From: Rhodobacteraceae bacterium UBA996
GTDB lineage: Bacteria; Pseudomonadota; Alphaproteobacteria; Rhodobacterales; Rhodobacteraceae
Reading direction: 5' to 3'
DNA length: 19,944 nt
NCBI GenBank assembly: GCA_002291955.1
Contig: DBBA01000350.1
Coordinates: forward strand, 8,874 to 28,817
A program made the translations under genes and the position numbers. Each line of letters begins with the position of its first letter. The first letter of the stretch is position 1. Positions 15,470 to 19,944 of the stretch are shown here, one piece after another. A model generated the notes under the pieces. It was not told the origin of the DNA. It did not search any database and saw only the letters and a list, made by a program, of their open reading frames with translations.

Positions 15470-16549
15470 ATGCTGAGTGAAGGTTTCGACGCCGGGGCCT
15501 CCCCGCCGGGCGCGCTGCGCGCCCAGATGGCAACCGCCCTGTCCGCGCTGGCCGAAGCCCCGATGGACGACCTCGCCGATGCGCTGAACCACCTGGCGGC
15601 GCCCGACTGCACCTGGCGCGCGGCCTGCCAGATGGACGCGGCCGCGGGCAATGCGGCAGCACTTGCCCGCATCTGGCACCCGCTCAAGACCGCCCTGCCC
15701 GACCTCGAACGGCGCGACACGATCCGGGTCGCGGGCGTGTATCAGGGCCGAACCTATGTCGCCGCGACAGGCCATTACTGCGGCACCATGCGGGGCGACT
15801 GGCTGGGCATCCCGGCCACCGGGCGCACGGTCAATGTCCGCTACGGCGAGGTCTGGCAGATCGGCCCGGACGGGCGCGCGGTGCAGGCGAACCTGTTGTG
15901 GGACGTGCTGGACGTGATGCGGCAGGCAGGGGTCTGGCCGCTTGGCCCGTCCCTGGGGGTCGAAGGCGCCTGGCCCGGTCCGTTCACCGCCGACGGGGTC
16001 CGCATGGCCCCGTCCGACCCCGATGAAAGCCGCGCCAGCATCGAGCAGACGCTGGCCATGCACCGCACGCTCGCCGAACACGACGACCGCGCGAACCTCT
16101 CGCGCGACAGCCTGATCGCCATGCCCCAGCGCGACCACTGGCATCCCCGGATGATGTGGTACGGCCCCGCGGGCATCGGCACCACGCGCGGCCTCGACGG
16201 ATTCGTGGACGGCCACCAGCTGCCCTTCCGCATCGCGTTCCACCGGCCACAAGGAACGTTCGAGGAAGTGACGGCCGAGCGCAACCGCCACGGCGCCGGC
16301 CACTACATCCGCATCGGCGACGGTCCCTATTCCGTCACCGGCGGCTGGCCGTCCGTCTATGCGGTGCACGCAGGCGGCGGGTTCTGCGGCATGCCGCCCA
16401 CGGGCCGCCCGGTGTTCATGCGGGTGATGGACTTCTACCTGCACCACGAGGGGCTGATCCGCGAGAACTGGGTTCCCCTCGACATGCTGGACCTGTTCCG
16501 CCAGATGGGCGTGGACCTGATGGCGCGGATGGCCGAGGTGCGTCGATAA
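15470..16549 (+). CDS. Tandem SnoaL/NTF2-like (polyketide-cyclase-type) protein
   Basis: The one clear plus-strand gene: 359 residues, two SnoaL-like domains. Domain 1 is about 20-150, with AGVYQGRTYVAATGHYCG and VRYGEVWQIGPDGR. Domain 2 is about 222-340 and is the better match: WHPRMMWYGPAGIGTTRGLD (228-243 region), HQLPFRIAFH, MPPTGRPVFMRVMDFYLHHEGLI and ENWVPLDMLDLFRQMGVDL, the usual C-terminal SnoaL signature. I start at the ATG at 15470, preceded by AGGAAGGA six bases upstream; the frame upstream to 15329 passes through the operator. It is divergent from the importer operon and shares its control region. Function unknown; it may cyclise, isomerise or hydrolyse a pathway intermediate. Confidence 0.88.
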   Translation: MLSEGFDAGASPPGALRAQMATALSALAEAPMDDLADALNHLAAPDCTWRAACQMDAAAGNAAALARIWHPLKTALPDLERRDTIRVAGVYQGRTYVAATGHYCGTMRGDWLGIPATGRTVNVRYGEVWQIGPDGRAVQANLLWDVLDVMRQAGVWPLGPSLGVEGAWPGPFTADGVRMAPSDPDESRASIEQTLAMHRTLAEHDDRANLSRDSLIAMPQRDHWHPRMMWYGPAGIGTTRGLDGFVDGHQLPFRIAFHRPQGTFEEVTAERNRHGAGHYIRIGDGPYSVTGGWPSVYAVHAGGGFCGMPPTGRPVFMRVMDFYLHHEGLIRENWVPLDMLDLFRQMGVDLMARMAEVRR

Positions 16550-16578
16550 CCCAAAGTCCAATCCCGGCGAACTCGGGC

Positions 16579-18051
16579 CTAGCCAGCAGTCTTGTCAGCT
16601 ACTCCGCGTTTTGCCGCTGCCCTGACAATTGCCCCTTCGACCCTTGCCTTCATGAAGTCATCGAACCCTTTGGCCTGCTTTAGGATGCGGTCGCCCTTCG
16701 GACCGAATGCCTCTGCCGAGCGCTTGAGGTAGGAGTAGAACGTCCAACTTCGATAGTCGTCTGTCAGGTTTTCCTTCTTCCTGCGGCTGAAACGCTGCGA
16801 GAACAGCGAGAAATCGAAGCCGCTAATCATTTGCCCGACATCCATCGCCGGGTTTGCCTCGACGTGCCGCCACCCGTCCCTGTTTGCTGCTCCCGCAACC
16901 TTCGCGAAGAACCGGGAGATTGTGCTGTCGCGCACATAGACGCGGTGCCCATCGTAGCGGAAGCCAAGGTACTCAAAGCCGTTCTTGGCTGGTTCGTCCG
17001 GGCGCTGCGGGAGGTGGCGGAAGCTCAGCGCCCCAGCCCTCCGCTCAAACTGTGCCACACAGGTCTTGCTGTCCTTGATCCGCAACTCGGGGCCGTGGTT
17101 CCGCATCTCCGCTGTGGCGAACCCAATGGCGGCGCTTGCCTCGCTTGCGCCCCCCGGAAGGATCAGGAGGATGTCGTCAGAGTAGCGCATGTAGCGCCCG
17201 CCCCGGGAGCGGGCGTAGCCCGCCATGACCACGTCAAAGTCCAGCAGGTAGAAGTTGGCGATGAGGTCTGAGATTGGCGCGCCCTGTGGCACGCCGTGGG
17301 GGAGGTCGTTTTTCTGGATGATGGACGGGAGCGCCGGGTCACCGCCGCATATCTTGGCCCGGAAATCGGCATTGGAGCAAAGCTGCTTGGGCATGTCGCG
17401 GTAGGGCCGCAGGAAGCCGTCGATCATCTGACCATTCCGCTCCCGGAGGCCGAAGTAGCCCAACCGCCGGTACGTGGTCCGCTGGTCAACGAAGTGGTAC
17501 CGGGTGATGTTCTTGAAGATGGCATAGTGGTCGGGCGGAAGCTGTGCCACGCCCAGCAGTTCGCACCAGATTTGCTTGATGCGGCGGTGGTCTAGGTTCT
17601 CAAACTACTTACTGATGTCGAGGGCGACAGCAACGCAGTCGCTCAGCCGGTCGATCTCATCAAAGGCATCCTTGGCGAAGTCGATGTTGCACTTCCCGCC
17701 GCCCCGTCCCCGCTTGGAAACTTGGCGATAGGCAATCGGGCAACCCTCAATGCCCAAGGCGCGCAACCTCGCCTCATACAGGCGCGACAGCTTCCGCCGG
17801 TATAATGCGAAGATGTAGGCATCGCGCCGCGCGCCGTACCGTATCGGGCGTGTCTTCTTTTCAGGCTTCACGGCGTCCGCAGAGCGGTAGGGCTGCCATG
17901 ACTCCTCATAGAGGAAGAACGGGTAGAACGAATTGGCTGCCACACGCTCGGGGGAAGTCACAAGGCGGCGGATTTCCCGCAGCGAGAGGGGCGCGTCAAA
18001 GTGGGGGTAGTGCTTCAGGTCCTTGGCGGAGAAGTCGAACTCGTCTTCCAT
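16579..18051 (-). pseudogene. Reverse transcriptase (possibly defence-associated UG/DRT type) with in-frame amber codon
   Basis: One reading frame of 490 codons starting at an ATG at 18051 (GGAGG just upstream), broken only by a TAG at 17605-17607, codon 149. Before it lie RPIRYGARRDAYI (about 69-81), IAYRQ and motif A, VAVALDISK, with catalytic Asp145. After it the same frame continues FENLDHRRIK, then GVPQGAPISDLIANFYL (about 253-269), the catalytic box YSDD (290-293) and the thumb-type FEYLGF (359-364). No maturase or HNH nuclease domain is visible, so a group II intron RT is unlikely. Its length and the motifs LDIS-x-FENLDH and QGAPIS resemble the unknown-group/defence RTs, but the class is inferred. 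By eye the DNA is less GC-rich than its neighbours (36 of 60 G/C in 16681-16740; 47 of 60 in 15961-16020), consistent with acquisition. It could be a recent pseudogene, an amber-suppressed gene or a sequencing error. Confidence 0.85.
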
Positions 18052-18065
18052 GGCCCTCCACGAGT

Positions 18066-18114
18066 GGGGGCGGAGCATTGGGCCAACGCACTGACCCTTG
18101 GCATCTCCGCCCCC
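18066..18114 (-). promoter_or_regulatory. Long stem-loop just upstream of the reverse transcriptase start
   Basis: A perfect 10-bp outer stem, GGGGGCGGAG (18066-18075) with CTCCGCCCCC (18105-18114), encloses an inner perfect 5-bp stem GCCAA (18082-18086) / TTGGC (18098-18102) with an 11-base loop. It ends 14 bases before the RT start codon, next to its GGAGG site, so it could modulate translation or be the 3' part of a structured noncoding RNA. Compound stems of this length are not expected by chance even in GC-rich DNA. Confidence 0.65.
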
Positions 18115-18392
18115 GCTGTTCTGCGGTGTGCGTTCGTCTTCGACGTGGTCGTGTACACTGTAGCGCACCTGGCAGCGTGGTGTTGCCGGATTGCCGCAAA
18201 GCAGCCCGCGTGGCTGGCGAGAGGAGCCCAAACGATGGAACTCGCGATCTGCACCGGCCCGGAAGTTGGCCTTGACAGTCTAAACACGTAACTGGCGCCC
18301 GCCCTTCTGGGCACCATACCATGGATATGGGGTCGGTCGCGGCGATGCACAAGACCCGCGATGTTCATTTTGTGTTCCCGTGAAGCCACCCC

Positions 18393-18421
18393 TTTGGGAT
18401 TAACTTGTCTGGTCTCCCAAA
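18393..18421 (-). terminator. Hairpin after fdsD; possible terminator
   Basis: A perfect 7-bp stem TTTGGGA (18393-18399) / TCCCAAA (18415-18421) with a 15-base loop lies 19 bases after the fdsD stop in the transcript. The stem is A/T-ended and is not followed by a U-run, so termination would be Rho-assisted at best. It also marks the point where base composition changes from the fds operon to the RT insert. Confidence 0.4.
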
Positions 18422-18440
18422 ACACAGGCGCCAGGGCCGC

Positions 18441-18662
18441 TCAGGCGGCTGAGGGGCGCCGGATCAGGGGCGCGGCCGCGATCACCATCGGGTGCAGCCC
18501 CGGATCGCCCGCCGCCACCCGCGCCAGCAGCGCCGCCCGCATCCGGGGGTCCCAGTAGTCGCTGATATGCTGGGCCACGCCCGCCACCGGCTCGTCCCCC
18601 GGACGTACCGCCAGGTTCGCGGCGATCTGGTTCGCCATGCGGATCAGCTTGTCATCCGACAT
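18441..18662 (-). CDS. fdsD: Formate dehydrogenase delta subunit
   Basis: A 73-residue protein matching the FdsD family, the small subunit of the soluble NAD-dependent molybdenum formate dehydrogenase of proteobacteria. Family features are DKLIRMANQIAANL near the N-terminus, then GVAQHISDYWDPRMRAALL (about 28-46) and AGDPGLHPMVIAAAPLIRR. Its start at 18662 overlaps the end of the fdhD gene by 11 bases, so translation is coupled. In fds operons this gene is the last, after fdsC/fdhD, which is the order here. FdsD is needed for assembly or stability of the enzyme; it is not catalytic. Confidence 0.95.
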   Translation of the reverse strand: MSDDKLIRMANQIAANLAVRPGDEPVAGVAQHISDYWDPRMRAALLARVAAGDPGLHPMVIAAAPLIRRPSAA

Positions 18663-19464
18663 GGGGCACCGTTCCCGTCACCCGGTCGCTGTGCGTCCAC
18701 AGGTCGAACCGGCCGTCCCGCACCGACGTCACCAGCGTGATCCCCAGCCGGTCGGCCAGGTCCACCGCCGCCGCCGTGGGGGCGGACGCCGCGATCAGCA
18801 TCGGCGCCCCCAGCCGCGCCACCTTCTGCACCAGGTCGATGGACACGCGGCTGGTCATCACCACGGCACCTGCCCCGGGGTCCACGCCCGCGCGCAACAC
18901 CCAGCCTGCCAGCTTGTCGAGCGCATTGTGCCGCCCCACGTCCTCGCGCACCGCCGCCATGTGGTCGCCGGTCCAGAACCCCGCGGCATGGGTGGCCCGG
19001 GTCGCATCATGCAGGGGCTGCCCGCCCCGCAGCGCGGCAAAGGCCACCAGCACCTGATCGCAGGTCATCCGCAGAGCCGACGGCGCGACCGGATCGGGCA
19101 CCGCCAGCGCCGCCTCGATCGAGTCGATCCCGCACAGCCCGCAGCCCACCGGCCCGGCCATCCGCCGCCGCCGCGCCGCCAGCCGGTCGGCGGCGGCATC
19201 GGACAGCCAGACCTGCACGTCGATCCCCTCGCCCGCCGCGACGACGTCCACCGACCGGATGTCAGCGGGCCGCGCCAGCCCCTCGGTCGTGGCGAAACCC
19301 ACCGCGAAGTCCTGAAGGTCCGCAGGGGTCGCCATCATCACCGCCTGCGTGCTGCCGTTGAACGACAGCGCCACCGCCACCTCCTCGGCCAGCACCCGCG
19401 CCCCCGCCACCGGGCCATCCGCCCCGAAGGTCAGGCGCGGCAAGGGGCGGACCGCGTCGGTCAT
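18652..19464 (-). CDS. fdhD: Formate dehydrogenase accessory sulfurtransferase FdhD/FdsC
   Basis: A 270-residue FdhD-family protein, called FdsC in fds operons. FdhD proteins bind bis-MGD molybdenum cofactor and pass sulfur from IscS to it, which activates formate dehydrogenase. The catalytic cysteine motif CGLCG is at 108-112 (Cys108 and Cys111). Other family segments are VGFATTEGL (about 55-63), DVGRHNALDK (the conserved DxGRHNAxDK motif) and TSRVSIDLVQK. I start at the ATG at 19464, overlapping the fdsA stop as ATGA; the frame to 19524 is a shadow of fdsA. It overlaps fdsD at its 3' end. Confidence 0.95.
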   Translation of the reverse strand: MTDAVRPLPRLTFGADGPVAGARVLAEEVAVALSFNGSTQAVMMATPADLQDFAVGFATTEGLARPADIRSVDVVAAGEGIDVQVWLSDAAADRLAARRRRMAGPVGCGLCGIDSIEAALAVPDPVAPSALRMTCDQVLVAFAALRGGQPLHDATRATHAAGFWTGDHMAAVREDVGRHNALDKLAGWVLRAGVDPGAGAVVMTSRVSIDLVQKVARLGAPMLIAASAPTAAAVDLADRLGITLVTSVRDGRFDLWTHSDRVTGTVPHVG

Positions 19465-19944
19465 TCCGCCGCCGGCAGGATGCGCCGCGCCGCCTCGGCC
19501 TGCGCGGCATAGGTGCGCTGCCACTCCGACGGCCCGTTCGACGGGGACACCTGCACCGCCGTCACCTTGTATTCCGGGCAGTTCGTCGCCCAGTCGGAAT
19601 GGTCGGTGGTGATGACGTTCGCCTGTGTCTCGGGGTGGTGGAAGGTGGTGTAGACCACTCCCGGGCTGACCCGGTCGGTGATCTGCGCGCGCAGGCTCGT
19701 CTCGCCCGACCGCGAGGCCAGACGCACCCAGTCGCCATCCCGCACGCCGCGGGTTTCGGCGTCATGGGGGTGGATCTCCAGCACATCCTGGTCATGCCAG
19801 ACGGTATTCGCCGTGCGCCGCGTCTGCGCACCCACGTTGTACTGCGACAGGATGCGGCCCGTGGTCAGCAGCAGCGGGAAGCGCGGACCCGTCCGCTCCT
19901 CGGTCGCGACATAGTCGGTGCGGATGAACCGCCCCTTGCCGCGC
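19461..19944 (-). CDS. fdsA: Formate dehydrogenase alpha subunit, molybdopterin (C-terminal part; gene runs past window edge)
   Basis: Only the last 160 or so codons are inside the window; the frame is open to the right edge. The visible part is the C-terminal molybdopterin-dinucleotide-binding domain: GKGRFIRTDYVATEERTGPR, LLLTTGRILSQYNVGAQTRR and WHDQDVLEIHPHDAETRGVRDGD, followed by TTFHHPETQANVITTDHSDWATNCPEYK, segments typical of FdsA/FdhF catalytic subunits that oxidise formate to CO2. The ORF can be mistaken as starting at the GTG at 19835, but similarity continues upstream without a break. It is followed by fdhD (4-base overlap) and fdsD, the canonical order fdsA-C-D. Confidence 0.95.
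   Translation of the reverse strand, partial: RGKGRFIRTDYVATEERTGPRFPLLLTTGRILSQYNVGAQTRRTANTVWHDQDVLEIHPHDAETRGVRDGDWVRLASRSGETSLRAQITDRVSPGVVYTTFHHPETQANVITTDHSDWATNCPEYKVTAVQVSPSNGPSEWQRTYAAQAEAARRILPAAE

Larger units (their letters stand above)
18052..18440 (-). other. Noncoding leader region upstream of the reverse transcriptase
   Basis: 389 bases with no recognisable gene between fdsD and the RT start. Open frames here (for example a 136-codon minus-strand frame ending at 18015 inside the RT gene) show no family similarity I know. It contains several short inverted repeats, including the two listed separately (18066-18114 and 18393-18421), a GTGCCC/GGGCGCC-type hairpin near 18294-18315 and an 8-base palindrome GTGTACAC (18151-18158). 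The region probably holds the RT promoter and could encode a structured RNA, as several RT systems do; this is inference. Confidence 0.5.

Noticed and set aside
15296..16561. 421-codon minus-strand open frame opposite the tandem SnoaL gene
   Set aside because: The plus strand has clear SnoaL motifs and a good ribosome binding site; this frame has no family similarity.
16579..18051. Group II intron-encoded protein
   Set aside because: The gene ends soon after the thumb region without maturase X or HNH endonuclease, and no intron domain V-like structure was noticed downstream.
16550..18421. Short CCCAAA direct match on both sides of the RT insert as a target-site duplication
   Set aside because: Only six bases are shared, which is not significant in 1.9 kb of sequence.
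18015..18425. 136-codon minus-strand frame upstream of and overlapping the RT
   Set aside because: No ribosome binding site or known family, and it overlaps the RT N-terminus in another frame; a real small protein cannot be excluded but is not supported.
16579..18440. Retron or diversity-generating retroelement
   Set aside because: No retron effector gene and no demonstrable msr/msd ends; the RT has a QG-type box instead of the DGR SQ-type motif, and no template/variable repeat pair or Avd-like gene was seen.
1..19944. tRNA, rRNA or CRISPR array
   Set aside because: No cloverleaf, rRNA-like or regularly spaced repeat pattern was noticed in the gaps on either strand.

Overview
The window is GC-rich DNA that looks like a chromosomal segment of a Rhodobacteraceae/Paracoccaceae-type alphaproteobacterium. 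The grounds are an fds-type formate dehydrogenase operon, a TctABC transporter, an ABC sugar-type import operon of the alphaproteobacterial kind, very GC-rich codon usage, and intergenic hairpins of a style I associate with this family. Nearly everything is on the minus strand; one gene (15470-16549) is clearly on the plus strand. Most long plus-strand open frames are antisense shadows.

Reading in the transcription direction from the right edge: (1) 18441-19944 is the 3' end of an fds formate dehydrogenase operon: C-terminus of the molybdenum catalytic subunit, FdhD/FdsC sulfurtransferase, FdsD delta subunit. (2) 16579-18440 is a lower-GC accessory insert. It carries one reverse transcriptase gene of about 490 codons, interrupted by a single in-frame amber codon just after the motif A aspartate, and preceded by about 390 bases of noncoding, hairpin-rich DNA. 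(3) 5372-16549 is one catabolic locus built around a divergent promoter region (15300-15469) with a LacI-type operator. To the right is a tandem SnoaL-like protein. To the left is an operon: solute-binding protein, two permeases, ATPase, histidinol-dehydrogenase-like enzyme, SnoaL-like protein, SDR, LacI regulator, a second tandem SnoaL-like protein and a bicupin. From the dehydrogenase to the bicupin the genes overlap by 1 to 4 bases or lie 5 bases apart, so translation is probably coupled. (4) 2654-5279 holds a stand-alone MetE-C-terminal-like methyltransferase, an alpha/beta hydrolase and an RraA-like aldolase. (5) 1-2510 holds tctC-tctB-tctA, a tripartite tricarboxylate transporter, with tctA cut by the left edge.

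The central locus reads as import of a small polyhydroxylated or related organic compound, NAD-dependent oxidation of an alcohol (HisD-like, SDR), and isomerisation, cyclisation or hydrolysis by an unusual set of three SnoaL/NTF2-fold proteins carrying five such domains, all under a local LacI repressor. The substrate cannot be read from the sequence. The RraA aldolase, hydrolase, MetE-like enzyme and Tct transporter next to it may belong to the same metabolism. The two items most worth follow-up are this SnoaL-rich pathway and the reverse transcriptase with its structured leader and amber codon.
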